From Neobacillus niacini (GTDB lineage: Bacteria; Bacillota; Bacilli; Bacillales; Cytobacillaceae): a stretch of 64,000 bases of DNA. The DNA lies in assembly GCF_019749295.1 (NCBI RefSeq), contig NZ_JACWFG010000003.1:119800-183799 (forward strand), read 5' to 3'. Of the stretch, positions 8,072 through 17,659 are shown in pieces (positions within the stretch are counted from its first letter, which is position 1; each line of letters starts with the position of its first letter). The notes under the pieces are model-generated. The model did no database searches and was not told the origin of the DNA. It was given only the letters and a program-made list of their open reading frames with translations. The position numbers were made by a program, and so were the translations under genes.

Positions 8072-9382
8072 TTATTTTCTTTCTCTAGCGTAAAGTTTTA
8101 TCGGGGTTCCTTCGAATCCAAAAGCCTCTCGAATTCGGTTTTCTAAGAAGCGCTCATAAGAAAAATGCAGTAACTCTGGTTCATTTACAAAAACAACAAA
8201 GGTTGGCGGTTTCACAGCTACTTGTGTAGTGTAATAAATTTTTAATCGACGACCTTTATCCGTTGGTGTTGGGTTCATCGCAACCGCATCCATTATTATA
8301 TCATTTAAAACGCTTGTTTCGACTCTCATAGCATGGTTTTCACTAGCAGTATTGATCATCGGAAGTAAAGTATGGATACGTTTTTTAGTCTTAGCAGATA
8401 AGAAAACAATTGGGGCATAACTTAAGAAGAGAAAATGTTCTCTAATTTTTTGTTCTAGTTCCTTCATTGTTTTTTCATCTTTTTCGACGGCATCCCACTT
8501 GTTGACAACAATAACAATCGCCCTGCCAGCTTCATGTGCATATCCAGCAATTTTCTTATCTTGTTCAATGATTCCTTCTTCCGCATTAATGACTACTAAA
8601 ACAACGTCAGAACGTTCGATTGCCCTTAGTGCACGCAGTACACTATACTTTTCAGTGCTCTCATATACTTTACCTTTTTTACGCATACCTGCCGTATCGA
8701 TTATGACATACTTATCTCCATTATAGGTATAAGGTGAGTCGACTGCGTCTCTAGTTGTTCCAGCTATATCACTTACAATTACACGGTCTTCTCCCAAAAT
8801 GGCATTAACTAATGATGACTTCCCTACATTCGGTCTGCCAATTAAAGAAAATTTAATAACATCCTCAGCATAATCTTGTCCCTTATTCTTCGGAAAATGT
8901 TTAGCGGCCTCATCCAACAAGTCTCCTAGTCCAAGACCGTGAGAGCCTGAGACAGGTACCGGTTCACCAAATCCTAAAGAATAAAAATCATAGATTTGTT
9001 CACGCATTTCAGGATTATCTATTTTGTTAACAGCTAATACGATAGGTTTTTTAGATTTATACAAAATCTTTGCTACCTCTTCGTCTGCAGCAGTAACTCC
9101 TTCTCTGCCATTTGTTAAAAAAATAATCACATCGGCTTCATCTATAGCAACTTCTGCCTGTTGGCGGATTTGTTCGAGAAATGGTTCATCCCCGATATCA
9201 ATTCCCCCTGTATCAATTACATTAAAATCATGAGTTAACCATTCCCCAGAGCTATAAATTCGATCACGTGTTACTCCTGGGATATCCTCAACGATGGAAA
9301 TTCTTTCTCCAACAATTCTGTTAAAAATGGTTGACTTTCCAACATTCGGTCGCCCTACAATGGCTATAACAGGTTTTACCAT
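8072..9382 (-). CDS. der: Ribosome-associated GTPase Der (EngA)
   Basis: Essential double-GTPase needed for 50S subunit maturation. It has 436 residues from the ATG at 9382, exactly the B. subtilis length; an in-frame ATG 12 bases upstream overlaps the AAAGGA ribosome site. Both GTP-binding domains are complete: GRPNVGKST at 10-18 with DTGG and NKID, and a second GRPNVGKSS near 180 with DTAG and NKWD. The C-terminal KH-like domain ends in a basic tail. Upstream of gpsA. Confidence 0.98.
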   Translation of the reverse strand: MVKPVIAIVGRPNVGKSTIFNRIVGERISIVEDIPGVTRDRIYSSGEWLTHDFNVIDTGGIDIGDEPFLEQIRQQAEVAIDEADVIIFLTNGREGVTAADEEVAKILYKSKKPIVLAVNKIDNPEMREQIYDFYSLGFGEPVPVSGSHGLGLGDLLDEAAKHFPKNKGQDYAEDVIKFSLIGRPNVGKSSLVNAILGEDRVIVSDIAGTTRDAVDSPYTYNGDKYVIIDTAGMRKKGKVYESTEKYSVLRALRAIERSDVVLVVINAEEGIIEQDKKIAGYAHEAGRAIVIVVNKWDAVEKDEKTMKELEQKIREHFLFLSYAPIVFLSAKTKKRIHTLLPMINTASENHAMRVETSVLNDIIMDAVAMNPTPTDKGRRLKIYYTTQVAVKPPTFVVFVNEPELLHFSYERFLENRIREAFGFEGTPIKLYARERK

Positions 9383-9494
9383 TATAATCGCCATCCTTTC
9401 TATCCATATATTATCAATATTATTTTGTTATTTTTATCGTTAAAGCAGAGAAACTCAATTTATAATCAAGCAATTGCGTACTAATGATAAAGAA

Positions 9495-9517
9495 ACCCTT
9501 CTATCCTAAAGAAGGGT
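9495..9517 (-). terminator. Intrinsic terminator of yphA
   Basis: Seven-base stem ACCCTTC / GAAGGGT with a nine-base loop, followed on the minus strand by TTTCTTTA. The T tract is interrupted, so efficiency may be moderate. Confidence 0.7.
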
Positions 9518-9580
9518 CTAACCATATTATTTTAGCAATGTGAAACCTTTCCTGCAATGGTAAAACTTAATAAGTCAGTT

Positions 9581-10189
9581 TTATGATGATTTTTGCTTCC
9601 CTTTTTCCAAAAAATGAAAATGGTTTTGAAAGAATGTACCGGCATTTTCCAGGGCGCCCCACCCCACCAGCAAAATAATTACTAAAGAAGCAACATCTAG
9701 GTAAGCTATTGTTCCTATGGGATAGGAAAATTCAAATTTACTTAGGTAAAATGCATAGAGTATCTCTCCTTGCATAGTACCGCTAACAACTATCAATAAT
9801 CTGTCTTTTAAAGACGTTTGCAAGATGATTGCCAGGAAGCTAATACAAACCCCCATCATCCATTCCTTTTGAAATATCACCCAGACTGGATCAAAGATGA
9901 CAAATAAGTTAAAGGTGACATATGAAATTGTTACAATAAATGAACAAATAAAGGCATATAGCAATGAACCCAGCTTTTTCTTACCCAAAATAATATAAGA
10001 TAATAGCAGCATAAACAATCCACTAGCATAAAACTGGAAACTCTCAACTAAAAAATGTACATCCGAAAGAATAATGACCATTAAGATAACAACAGCTAAT
10101 TTTGTCCGATATGGATTTTGTTTGTTAAAAAAGAATGTAATGCACACCCAAAATAACCAAAGTATCCAATAAAACACGGAACCCTCCAT
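9581..10189 (-). CDS. yphA: YphA-like multipass membrane protein
   Basis: A 202-residue integral membrane protein with six or so hydrophobic segments spread over its length and a short basic tail (EKGKQKSS). The ATG at 10189 is preferred, with AGGAGG nine bases upstream; a GTG six bases before is too close to that site. It matches the position and size of B. subtilis yphA, whose function is unknown. In B. subtilis seaA (yphB) lies between der and yphA; it is absent here. Confidence 0.7.
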   Translation of the reverse strand: MEGSVFYWILWLFWVCITFFFNKQNPYRTKLAVVILMVIILSDVHFLVESFQFYASGLFMLLLSYIILGKKKLGSLLYAFICSFIVTISYVTFNLFVIFDPVWVIFQKEWMMGVCISFLAIILQTSLKDRLLIVVSGTMQGEILYAFYLSKFEFSYPIGTIAYLDVASLVIILLVGWGALENAGTFFQNHFHFLEKGKQKSS

Positions 10190-10299
10190 TATCACACACC
10201 TCCTACTATTTCCATTATCGGTATTCTTTATGTAGTTTCATACTTCGCTGAATAATCTTTCGTCAACAAAATCATGTTAATAGGAGGAGGTGTGTAAAA

Positions 10300-10443
10300 A
10301 TGGGAAAGGATCGTCAAGAAAAAAAGTTAAGAGCAAGTGGTAAAGTCGAATCAGATCGTGACCAAGCGCTGCATTATCCTGGTGCAGCCAAACTTCAAAG
10401 TCCTGAGGAAGCAAGAGGCTTAAACGATAATAAGTATAGTTAA
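10300..10443 (+). CDS. ypzI: YpzI-like small protein
   Basis: A 47-residue highly charged protein beginning MGKDRQEKKLRASG and ending with SPEEARGLNDNKYS, which matches the YpzI family of tiny Bacillus proteins as I remember it. A strong AGGAGGAGGTG ribosome site lies just upstream. It is transcribed on its own against its neighbours and ends in a bidirectional terminator shared with fni. A CATACTT box at 10239-10245, with GGTATT 13 bp before it, resembles a sporulation promoter, but this is weak. Function unknown. Confidence 0.75.
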   Translation: MGKDRQEKKLRASGKVESDRDQALHYPGAAKLQSPEEARGLNDNKYS

Positions 10444-10444
10444 C

Positions 10445-10478
10445 AAATAAAGCTCCCGTTGGCTGCGGGAGCTTATTT
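10445..10478. terminator. Bidirectional terminator between ypzI and fni
   Basis: Nine-base stem AAGCTCCCG / CGGGAGCTT, extended by AT pairs with one bulge, lies between the convergent ends of ypzI and fni. The fni stop codon falls inside the 3' arm extension. Confidence 0.8.
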
Positions 10479-11531
10479 GATCGTACGCTGGCTGTATGCT
10501 TTTGTATCAATTCCTCTTTGTGATAACCAATGAAATGTTTGACCAGATATCATTAAAGGAGCTCTTTGTAATTCCGAAATAGAGCTTGCCCCTAAAGCAG
10601 TCATAATCATAATTAACCCATTGTGAAGGGATGAGACTTCTTCAATAAGTGATTCAATTCCTTCTTCAACCAGAATTTTTAAGAAATGGCCTGCAAAGCC
10701 GGTGAGACTCGCTCCTAACGCTATTCCCTTTGCAATATCAATACTTGAAGTAAAACCACCTGAACCAATTATAGAAACCGGTAGAGAAGACTGTGAGGCT
10801 TCTGAAATAGAAATAGCTGTAGGGATTCCCCACTGATTAAAAAAAGCTTGCATTTTATCGCTGCGCTTATTTTCTATTTCAGCAAAGTTTGTTCCGCCAA
10901 ATCCCCCCACATCCACAGCTGAAACCCCTACACCTGCTAGAGATTCAACGGTTTCTTTACACATACCGAATCCAACCTCTTTTACAATAACAGGAACATC
11001 AATCTCTCTAATAATTTTTTCTATCCGTTTTAGGGCCCCGGAAAAGTCCCGGTCTCCTTCTGGCATTGCGAGTTCCTGTATTACATTTAAATGGATTTGC
11101 AAGGCATTGGCCTCGAGCATATCAATTGCCATCTTTGCTTGGTCAGGAGTTGCTTCACTCCCTAAGTTTGCAATGAGAACCCCCGAAGGGTTTTCTTTGC
11201 GTACGACCTCATATGTATATTTCTCAGACTTGTCCTTCAGTGCTGACATTTGTGACCCAACTGCCATAGCTAGTCCTAATTCCCTAGCCGCCATAGCAAG
11301 CTGCTTATTCAGAGAGTAGGTCTTCTCGCCTCCGCCACCAGTCATTGCATTGATAAAAATTGGCGAACTTAAAGAAAGTCCGCCAATTTTTTGGTGAAAA
11401 GAGACATCTGAAACATTAATGTTTGGTAAACTTTGATGAATAAACTGTATATCATCAAATGATGTTAATCGCTTTTGCCCTGTTTCTAAGGCATAGCGAA
11501 TATGATCCCATTTCCGTTCAGATCTAGACAC
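10473..11531 (-). CDS. fni: Type 2 isopentenyl-diphosphate delta-isomerase
   Basis: FMN-dependent isomerase interconverting IPP and DMAPP for isoprenoid synthesis. It has 352 residues and starts at a GTG (11531). Visible family features are the N-terminal [10 protein letters not shown] segment, the glycine-rich MTGGGGE stretch, the HLNVIQE strand that includes the catalytic Gln, [13 protein letters not shown], and the phosphate-binding GSGGFTSS. It supplies the same pathway as hepS/hepT at the start of the window. It follows ypfD by 12 bp. Confidence 0.95.
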   Translation of the reverse strand: MSRSERKWDHIRYALETGQKRLTSFDDIQFIHQSLPNINVSDVSFHQKIGGLSLSSPIFINAMTGGGGEKTYSLNKQLAMAARELGLAMAVGSQMSALKDKSEKYTYEVVRKENPSGVLIANLGSEATPDQAKMAIDMLEANALQIHLNVIQELAMPEGDRDFSGALKRIEKIIREIDVPVIVKEVGFGMCKETVESLAGVGVSAVDVGGFGGTNFAEIENKRSDKMQAFFNQWGIPTAISISEASQSSLPVSIIGSGGFTSSIDIAKGIALGASLTGFAGHFLKILVEEGIESLIEEVSSLHNGLIMIMTALGASSISELQRAPLMISGQTFHWLSQRGIDTKAYSQRTIK

Positions 11532-11543
11532 TTATTATCACCA

Positions 11544-12683
11544 TTATTTTCCCAGATTCTTTAACTTATCGCCAATCATTTCACCAAGCTGAAATCCTTT
11601 AGATTCTTCAGGAAGCTCATAATCAAAGTTTTCTTCTGCATCTTTTTCAAGAAGATCTTTGATGCTTAAAGAAAGTCTTTGTTCTTGTTCATTAGCCTCT
11701 AACACTTTAACTTGTACTTCCTGGCCTTCTTTCAATACCTCATGTGGTGTACCGATATGCTTATGAGCAATTTGTGAGATATGAACAAGTCCTTCAACCC
11801 CAGGAAAAACTTCCACAAAAGCACCATAGGAAACTAATCTTTTAACGGTTCCAGTTAATGTACTGCCCTTAGGAGCCTTTTCTGATACTTGTGACCATGG
11901 TCCTGGTTGTGTTTCTTTAATAGATAAAGAAATTCTTTCATTATCGCGGTCCACACTTAAAACTTTAACTTTTACTTGTTGACCTTCTTGTACAACGTCT
12001 GATGGTTTCTCAATATGTTGATGTGACAACTGAGAAATATGAACAAGTCCATCGATTCCGCCAATGTCAACGAAAGCACCAAAATCTGTTATTCTTTGCA
12101 CAGTTCCATCAATAACTTGTCCAGGTGTGATGGCACTTAATAGATTTTTCTTTTGTTTTCCCTTCTCTTCTTCCACCACTGCACGATGTGAGAGGATTAA
12201 ACGATTTTTTTCTCTATCAAGTTCCACAATTTTAAAGGTAAGGTTTTTACCTTTGTAATCAGAAAAATCTTCAACATAATGCGCTTCAACCAAAGACGCA
12301 GGAACAAAGCCGCGTACGCCTAAATCTACAACTAGACCGCCTTTAACAACATCTTTTACTTCAGTTTCAAAGACTTCACCACTATTGAAACGTTCCTCAA
12401 GATTCACCCAGGCTTTCTCGGCATCAACTTTTCTTTTAGATAAGATAATAGCATCCTCTTCTACTTTAAGTACTTCAAGATCTAACTCATCACCCTCAGA
12501 AACAACATCAGAGGCTTTTTCAACATGAAGACTAGAAAGCTCACTGATTGGGATAATACCGTCATGTTTACTATCCTGAATATTTACAATTACTTGTTTC
12601 TCTTCTACCTTAGTAACTTGTCCAGTGACTTTATCACCAATGGTATAATTTTTAACTTCTACTTGGTTCATTTCTTCCGACAT
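11544..12683 (-). CDS. ypfD: S1-domain RNA-binding protein (ribosomal protein S1 homolog)
   Basis: A 379-residue protein of four consecutive S1 RNA-binding repeats (roughly 15-85, 100-170, 185-255, 270-340) with a short acidic tail. The repeats carry the usual GxVxxxxxFGAFVDIGGIDGLVHISQLS pattern in repeats three and four. Firmicute YpfD is shorter than the six-repeat S1 of proteobacteria and is not essential in B. subtilis. AAGGAGG stands ahead of the ATG. It forms a likely operon with fni and lies below plsC and cmk. Confidence 0.93.
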   Translation of the reverse strand: MSEEMNQVEVKNYTIGDKVTGQVTKVEEKQVIVNIQDSKHDGIIPISELSSLHVEKASDVVSEGDELDLEVLKVEEDAIILSKRKVDAEKAWVNLEERFNSGEVFETEVKDVVKGGLVVDLGVRGFVPASLVEAHYVEDFSDYKGKNLTFKIVELDREKNRLILSHRAVVEEEKGKQKKNLLSAITPGQVIDGTVQRITDFGAFVDIGGIDGLVHISQLSHQHIEKPSDVVQEGQQVKVKVLSVDRDNERISLSIKETQPGPWSQVSEKAPKGSTLTGTVKRLVSYGAFVEVFPGVEGLVHISQIAHKHIGTPHEVLKEGQEVQVKVLEANEQEQRLSLSIKDLLEKDAEENFDYELPEESKGFQLGEMIGDKLKNLGK

Positions 12684-12812
12684 ATGTATTCCTCCTTAAT
12701 CCAATAACTACTAAATGAAATTATATAATTTCTTAATGAAAAACGAGTGAATATTCTAATAAAATCTCTTTTTATTAACTTCTTACAAATAGCCTTTTTT
12801 GTCAAGCAGAAG

Positions 12813-13394
12813 CTACCTATGCTCTATAATAAGTTTATGGATTTCTGACATAATTAATTCAGTTGCCTCATCGGCAGAGGCTTTCTTACTCCTCACTTCT
12901 TCCATAGCAATCGGCTTTCCATAAACCACCTTTAGCTTTCCGAAACTTTTATACGGTCCAATTATGGCACAAGGCAGTACATAGGCTTCAGTCCTCAGAG
13001 CAAAAAAACCAGCTCCAGATAATCCTTTTCCGATTTCTCCTGTCTTACTCCTAGTCCCTTCAGGAAAAAGGCCAAAAACATTTCCGTCTTTTAAAACTTT
13101 TAATCCAGCCCTTAGTGCTTCTCTGTCTCCCATTCCTCTTTTTACTGGGAAAGCATTACACTTTCTTACAATATTACCTAAAACAGGAACCTTGAATATT
13201 TCTTCCTTAGCCATAAAATGGACGGGTCTTGGAGCTGTAGCGCCTACGACTAAGGGATCAAAATTATGAATATGATTCGTGCAAAGAAGTACTCCGCCTT
13301 CTTTAGGAAAATGCTCTAACCCAATAACTTCAATTCTGTACATCGGTTTAAAAATCCCAGCCACAACCGACCTAGCAAACGAATAAAACGTCAC
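12813..13394 (-). CDS. plsC: 1-acyl-sn-glycerol-3-phosphate acyltransferase
   Basis: Transfers the second acyl chain to lysophosphatidic acid to give phosphatidic acid. It has 193 residues, starting at GTG 13394. The acyltransferase box HX4D is present as NHIHNFD and box III as FPEGTRS; the region around GAGFFALR completes the substrate pocket. An N-terminal hydrophobic stretch places it at the membrane. It begins 2 bp after the cmk stop, the order seen in many Bacillaceae, although B. subtilis 168 has its plsC elsewhere. Confidence 0.9.
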   Translation of the reverse strand: MTFYSFARSVVAGIFKPMYRIEVIGLEHFPKEGGVLLCTNHIHNFDPLVVGATAPRPVHFMAKEEIFKVPVLGNIVRKCNAFPVKRGMGDREALRAGLKVLKDGNVFGLFPEGTRSKTGEIGKGLSGAGFFALRTEAYVLPCAIIGPYKSFGKLKVVYGKPIAMEEVRSKKASADEATELIMSEIHKLIIEHR

Positions 13395-13396
13395 AC

Positions 13397-14071
13397 TTAT
13401 CCAACCCTTTCATTTACGAGAGCCATTATTTTTTCAACTACTTCAGGGATAGACAAAGCTGTGGTGTCAATTTCAATAGCGTCATCCGCTTTTTTTAACG
13501 GTGCAAACTCTCGCTCAGAATCAATTTTATCACGCCGGGCAATTTCTTCCCTTAATTGTTCTAAATTGGACGGATAACCTTTTTTAAGGTTCTCTGTGTG
13601 GCGTCTAACTGCTCTCTCCTCGACACTTGCAAGCAGGAAAACCTTTACCTCCGCATTTGGAAGCACATGAGTTCCTATATCTCTTCCATCCATTACAACT
13701 CCTCCATTTACTGCGAAGGATTGCTGCATTCTTACCATTTCTTCTCGTACCTTCTGGTGCTTGGCTACAATCGAAACAGAATTCGTAACTTCTGATGATC
13801 GTATTGCTTCCGTCACTTCTTGATTATCAAGAAATACCAATTGTCCATTTGGGGAAGGATATAGCTCCAACTTTGTTGTTAGTAAACTGTCTAATAGAAG
13901 GTCTTCATCTTCTAAATTAAGGTTGTTAACCATTGCTTTGTATGTCAAGGCCCGATACATAGCTCCTGTATCGATATATATGTAGGATAACTTTTCTGCG
14001 ACAACTTTTGCTACTGTACTCTTGCCGGCTGCAGCAGGGCCATCAATGGCAATTGATATTTTTTTCTCCAT
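13397..14071 (-). CDS. cmk: Cytidylate kinase
   Basis: Phosphorylates CMP and dCMP with ATP. It has 224 residues from the ATG at 14071, the exact B. subtilis length, with AGGAGG directly upstream; the open frame continues 87 bases further up but lacks a ribosome site there. The P-loop GPAAAGKS is at 11-18, [10 protein letters not shown] follows at about 34, and the lid region [10 protein letters not shown] is near 180. First of a likely cmk-plsC unit. Confidence 0.96.
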   Translation of the reverse strand: MEKKISIAIDGPAAAGKSTVAKVVAEKLSYIYIDTGAMYRALTYKAMVNNLNLEDEDLLLDSLLTTKLELYPSPNGQLVFLDNQEVTEAIRSSEVTNSVSIVAKHQKVREEMVRMQQSFAVNGGVVMDGRDIGTHVLPNAEVKVFLLASVEERAVRRHTENLKKGYPSNLEQLREEIARRDKIDSEREFAPLKKADDAIEIDTTALSIPEVVEKIMALVNERVG

Positions 14072-14196
14072 AAATCCTCCTAGGTCATTCATGATCGTCT
14101 TGTACGCCCATATATTTATTTTACCATAAGAAAGGTGGTTGCCTCTTGTTTTTAACATTTTTATATGGATTTTCTTATTACTTTCCCCACTTTAAT

Positions 14197-14227
14197 CATA
14201 AAAAAAAAGCAGGATTCCTGCTTTTTT
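14197..14227 (-). terminator. Intrinsic terminator of ypfB
   Basis: Eleven-base stem AAAAAAGCAGG / CCTGCTTTTTT with a three-base loop, followed on the minus strand by a long T run. The ypfB stop codon sits in its 5' arm. Confidence 0.92.
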
Positions 14228-14405
14228 AATTGCCGCTAAAGGTTTGTAATATTTCAGTAAATGTATTCTCATTTACTCCTTCATATTTTGTTAACTGTTC
14301 TAATTGTGGAAATATATCTAACTGATGTAGAAAAAACTGAGCTAAAAATAGAAAGATAAATTGGATAATAACTACCTTTATTAATATTCTTTCTACTGCT
14401 TTCAT
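14226..14405 (-). CDS. ypfB: YpfB-like small membrane protein (DUF5359)
   Basis: A 59-residue protein with one membrane segment (about residues 7-26) and a C-terminal KYEGVNENTFTEIL motif. B. subtilis YpfB shares the MKxxERILIK start and the YEGVN element, so the identification is good. The GGAGTG ribosome site and the first two bases of the start codon lie inside a 15-base-pair hairpin (14404-14455), so translation may be restrained. It is downstream of ypeB by 67 bp. Function unknown. Confidence 0.8.
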   Translation of the reverse strand: MKAVERILIKVVIIQFIFLFLAQFFLHQLDIFPQLEQLTKYEGVNENTFTEILQTFSGN

Positions 14406-14455
14406 ACCATCACTCCAAATAATTACAATTACTACTATTATTGGAGTGATGGTAT
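14404..14455 (-). promoter_or_regulatory. Hairpin enclosing the ypfB ribosome-binding site
   Basis: Perfect 15-base arms (14404-14418 and 14441-14455), extended by a further ATAAT/ATTAT after a one-base bulge. On the minus-strand transcript the descending arm contains the GGAGTG Shine-Dalgarno and the AU of the ypfB start codon. No T run follows, so it is not a plain terminator. Confidence 0.7.
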
Positions 14456-14472
14456 AGTTTTATTCTAAATCC

Positions 14473-15825
14473 TTAAATAACCTCGTCGTAAACTTCTTCA
14501 GCATTCTTTAGCTTTTCTACTTCCTCTTCTGTACCATCTACAGCATTTATAAAGATTCTGTATGTGTCATCATCGATAGTTCCCAGGAATTCATAACATA
14601 ACACTTCTTTGTTTAGATCATTAACGATAATCGCTTGTCTCTCTTCCATGACCTTAAATCTAGGATTTACTTTTGTCCGAGCTTGTTCACTAGTTAATAC
14701 TGGTTTTTCAATTTTCCTTGTATCATCTAATGATTTTAGATATTCCTCTGACGAGAAACCAATTATGCTGCCATTATCGAGCGCCACTTCTACCTTGATA
14801 GCTTCAGGATAAATCCTAATTTTGTTCTCACTGGTGACAAAATTAAAGACCCCTGTGTTATCATATTGCATGCTCTCGAATAATTCTAGATTTTTATAAC
14901 CATTTTCCTTCAGAAAAGCTGCAGCTTTGAGATTAGCATCATTTAAACTAATCTTCTGCTTATTCACTTCTCTGTGATTAATAAACCATATTGGATAACC
15001 GGCTTTTTTTGTAATATCCATACTGCCCTCTTGACCCGTTTTCTTGTTTCTTATTGATACACTATAAAAACCGTAGTCCGACCCCTTGCCATTCTCAGTT
15101 ACTTTTACTTCAGCATTCCCATCAAATTTCATATATTTTTTTGCTATGCTAATGGCTTCTTTTTCGGAAATACTTTTTCCTTTAATTTTATTATAATTTT
15201 CATCCTTATTTTGCATGTTGGTAAAACTTGGTCCAAAATCGCTTTCATCATAGCCAGATACTGTTTTTTCAACTGTTTTAAATCCATCTATAATGGTATT
15301 GTCTGTAGTTTCCTTCCCTGATGCCAGGGCAAGCTCAACATCCATCCAGCGGAGATTATTTTCCAAAACCATATGCTGTACATTACGCAGTTCATTTTGA
15401 ATTTCACCTGATTGTTTGTAAAGAACCTTTAATGTTTTATATTCCTCATCTGATAAAGGTTCTTTATCTAAATCTCTTACTGCCGTTTGATAACTAAACT
15501 TTCCGATTTGAGCCAAAAACTCCTCTGTTTTATTGAAAGGGAGCAATGTCAATGGAAGTTGACCGACATCATTATGAGCTTCCGAAGTTAATCGCCAAAC
15601 CTCTACTAACGAAGGTGACAAGGAATGTCTTGAGTTCATTGCTAGAGTCGTTCCAATCTTATCGTGAAGTAAGTCCATCTCATAGGTAAGATCATGAAAT
15701 GCACGTTGATAATTATTTTCTGCATTTATTAATATTGCATTTTTCTCGCGATGTTCTTGATAACCCCAGTATGCTGTACCTGCAACACCTACTGCTAGAA
15801 CACCTATGATTATTCCTCTAATCAT
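14473..15825 (-). CDS. ypeB: Germination protein YpeB
   Basis: Partner of SleB in the inner spore membrane region; each needs the other for stability and function. It has 450 residues from the ATG at 15825 (ribosome site GAGGGGTG). The frame is open 47 codons further into sleB but without homology there. It has an N-terminal signal anchor (2-20), a helical N-domain with NNYQRAFHDLTY, and C-terminal PepSY-like repeats (about 265-325, 340-390 and 400-450). It lies 13 bp after sleB, the conserved operon. Confidence 0.95.
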   Translation of the reverse strand: MIRGIIIGVLAVGVAGTAYWGYQEHREKNAILINAENNYQRAFHDLTYEMDLLHDKIGTTLAMNSRHSLSPSLVEVWRLTSEAHNDVGQLPLTLLPFNKTEEFLAQIGKFSYQTAVRDLDKEPLSDEEYKTLKVLYKQSGEIQNELRNVQHMVLENNLRWMDVELALASGKETTDNTIIDGFKTVEKTVSGYDESDFGPSFTNMQNKDENYNKIKGKSISEKEAISIAKKYMKFDGNAEVKVTENGKGSDYGFYSVSIRNKKTGQEGSMDITKKAGYPIWFINHREVNKQKISLNDANLKAAAFLKENGYKNLELFESMQYDNTGVFNFVTSENKIRIYPEAIKVEVALDNGSIIGFSSEEYLKSLDDTRKIEKPVLTSEQARTKVNPRFKVMEERQAIIVNDLNKEVLCYEFLGTIDDDTYRIFINAVDGTEEEVEKLKNAEEVYDEVI

Positions 15826-15838
15826 CCATTTCACCCCT

Positions 15839-16762
15839 CTATTCGCAAAATATATGTTTCCCAATTCGTTTAATTTGTGGTCTTGACCAAATCCACTTAC
15901 TTGTAGCAGTAGCCGGGTTAAAATAATATAGTGCTTCCCCAGTTGGATCAATGCCATTGATCGCATCTAGTACTGCTTTTTTAGCTTGTTCATTTGGAGT
16001 CAGCCAAATTTGACCATCCGCAACAGCGGTGAATGCACCAGGTTCAAAAATAACTCCTGAAACAGTGTTTGGGAAAGATGCGCTATTTACACGGTTTAAG
16101 ATAACGGCAGCAACTGCCACTTGACCCGTATACGGTTCACCTCTGGATTCACCATAAACAGCATTAGCCATTAATTGAATATCGTTACTTGAGAAACCGC
16201 CTGGAGTATTAGCCGCAGTTGGTTTATTTGGTGCTTTTTGTGTTGCCTGCTTTGGTGCCGCTTCTTTTGGTGCTGTTTGCTTTGGTGCAGCCTGTTTTTG
16301 ACTGCCTGTTTTTGCAGGTGTTTGGGCGGGTGCCTTCGCAGGTGATTTAGCTGGTGCTTTTGGCGGCGGTGCAGTCTGCTTTTTTTGGTCTACTCCACCG
16401 TAATGTGTAAATTTATTTCCTTTATTGATTTGTTCTTTTACAAAGTTTTTATCATATTTACTAGCTTTGACTAATTTTGCCTTTGTTTCTGTACCTGCAA
16501 GTCCATCAATTGTCATTCCAAATTCATATTGAAAATTCCTTAATGCCCAATAGGTACTCCATCCGAACACACCATCAATTTTCCGATTGTAAAAACCCAA
16601 ATACTGTAGTCTAGATTGAAGCTCAATGACATCCTCTCCAACAGCACCCTGTTGAACGACCTGATTGGAGAATGCAAATGCCTTGTTGTCCTCTAGAAAC
16701 GTAAATGGCATCATACAAAGGGAGATTATGATTGGTAAAATAAACGTAACGATCTTCTTCAT
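15839..16762 (-). CDS. sleB: Spore cortex-lytic enzyme SleB
   Basis: Lytic transglycosylase that cuts muramic-lactam-containing cortex during germination. It has 307 residues: a signal peptide (1-30), a peptidoglycan-binding domain (about 36-95), a Pro/Ala/Lys/Gln-rich linker (about 130-190), and a Hydrolase_2 catalytic domain (about 195-305) with NAVYGESRGEPY, where the Glu is catalytic in the family. It is the first gene of sleB-ypeB and has a weak sigma-G type promoter upstream. The linker repeats (APKQ/APKE units) are longer than I recall in B. subtilis. Confidence 0.97.
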   Translation of the reverse strand: MKKIVTFILPIIISLCMMPFTFLEDNKAFAFSNQVVQQGAVGEDVIELQSRLQYLGFYNRKIDGVFGWSTYWALRNFQYEFGMTIDGLAGTETKAKLVKASKYDKNFVKEQINKGNKFTHYGGVDQKKQTAPPPKAPAKSPAKAPAQTPAKTGSQKQAAPKQTAPKEAAPKQATQKAPNKPTAANTPGGFSSNDIQLMANAVYGESRGEPYTGQVAVAAVILNRVNSASFPNTVSGVIFEPGAFTAVADGQIWLTPNEQAKKAVLDAINGIDPTGEALYYFNPATATSKWIWSRPQIKRIGKHIFCE

Positions 16763-16804
16763 GGTAAAGTAACCCCCAGTTGTAAATCTTTTTAGATGTA
16801 AGCC

Positions 16805-16834
16805 TATTTTTTGTTGTAATGGGAAATTTATTCA
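16805..16834 (-). promoter_or_regulatory. Candidate sigma-G promoter of sleB
   Basis: TGAATA (16829-16834), 17 bp, AAAAATA (16805-16811) on the minus strand. The -35 fits sigma-G well and the -10 matches only four of seven bases of CATACTA. sleB is a forespore sigma-G gene in B. subtilis. The -35 overlaps the edge of the prsW terminator. Confidence 0.4.
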
Positions 16835-16868
16835 AAAAAAATCCCCTTCATTTAGAATGAAGGGAATT
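16834..16868 (-). terminator. Intrinsic terminator of prsW
   Basis: Nine-base perfect stem CCCTTCATT / AATGAAGGG with a three-base loop, then a run of T on the minus strand. Five bases below the prsW stop. Confidence 0.92.
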
Positions 16869-16872
16869 TCTA

Positions 16873-17562
16873 TTATGAATGAAAGGTATTTTGCGTTGAA
16901 TATTGCTTTTTCTTATGGTTTGTCGTAAGGATTTTCGCCATTTTAACCTTTCTTAAGCCAAACCACCAAAGAAAGATCATGAAAGGTAAAATAATATAAA
17001 TCCAGTTTTCTTGTGAAATTAAAATATAATCATAAGAGCCATGAAGGATAAACGGCAAAAGTAGTGATGCTAATACCCATTTTTGTTTTTTTCCTTCCGT
17101 AAATTTAGCTTTTCCTAAGTAAAATCCCATAATGACTCCGAACAGCGCATGACTAGAGACTGGAAGCAATGCCCTTGCCATGGCATGTTCAATTCCATTA
17201 GCAATCAAATAAAATATATTTTCAACGGTGGCAAAACCAAGCGAAACAGCCACACCATATACAATACCATCAAAAGGTTCATCCAATTCAACATGCTGGT
17301 AAATAGCGTAGAACAGGATAAACCATTTAAAAAACTCTTCAAGCAAACTAGAGGAAAGGAATGCATCGATAAATCCTGATTTAATGATATTTTCTGTTTG
17401 GAGCACATGCTGAATAAACATGATTGGAAACACCAGAAGAGCACCGTACATGAATGTCCTCATAACTACGGATATTGGCTCTGACTCATATTCATCTTTT
17501 AAATAGAAATAGCTCAGCAAAGCCAATCCTGGGGCGATGCCGGCTGATAATATTCCCAGCAT
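16873..17562 (-). CDS. prsW: Glutamic-type intramembrane protease PrsW
   Basis: Site-1 protease that in B. subtilis cuts the anti-sigma factor RsiW to release sigma-W. It has 229 residues with about seven hydrophobic segments. The family motifs are visible: LLEEFFKW with the catalytic Glu pair at about 85-91, FATVENI, and [12 protein letters not shown] with the conserved His. It is monocistronic between ansA and sleB, as the B. subtilis gene is near sleB-ypeB. rsiW itself is not in the window. Confidence 0.93.
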   Translation of the reverse strand: MLGILSAGIAPGLALLSYFYLKDEYESEPISVVMRTFMYGALLVFPIMFIQHVLQTENIIKSGFIDAFLSSSLLEEFFKWFILFYAIYQHVELDEPFDGIVYGVAVSLGFATVENIFYLIANGIEHAMARALLPVSSHALFGVIMGFYLGKAKFTEGKKQKWVLASLLLPFILHGSYDYILISQENWIYIILPFMIFLWWFGLRKVKMAKILTTNHKKKQYSTQNTFHS

Positions 17563-17659
17563 GGATAATCCTCATTTCAAAATCAATTCGTATACTTAAT
17601 CCTAACATGATATTGATATTAATTAAATGAAAGATTATTTCCTTTTAGTAATTGCTTTA

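Noticed and set aside
14072..14158. N-terminal extension of cmk
   Set aside because: The extra 29 codons lack homology and the AGGAGG site lies right before the internal ATG at 14071.
15826..15966. N-terminal extension of ypeB into sleB
   Set aside because: The internal ATG at 15825 has a good ribosome site and starts the known signal anchor; the extra part is out-of-frame sleB sequence.
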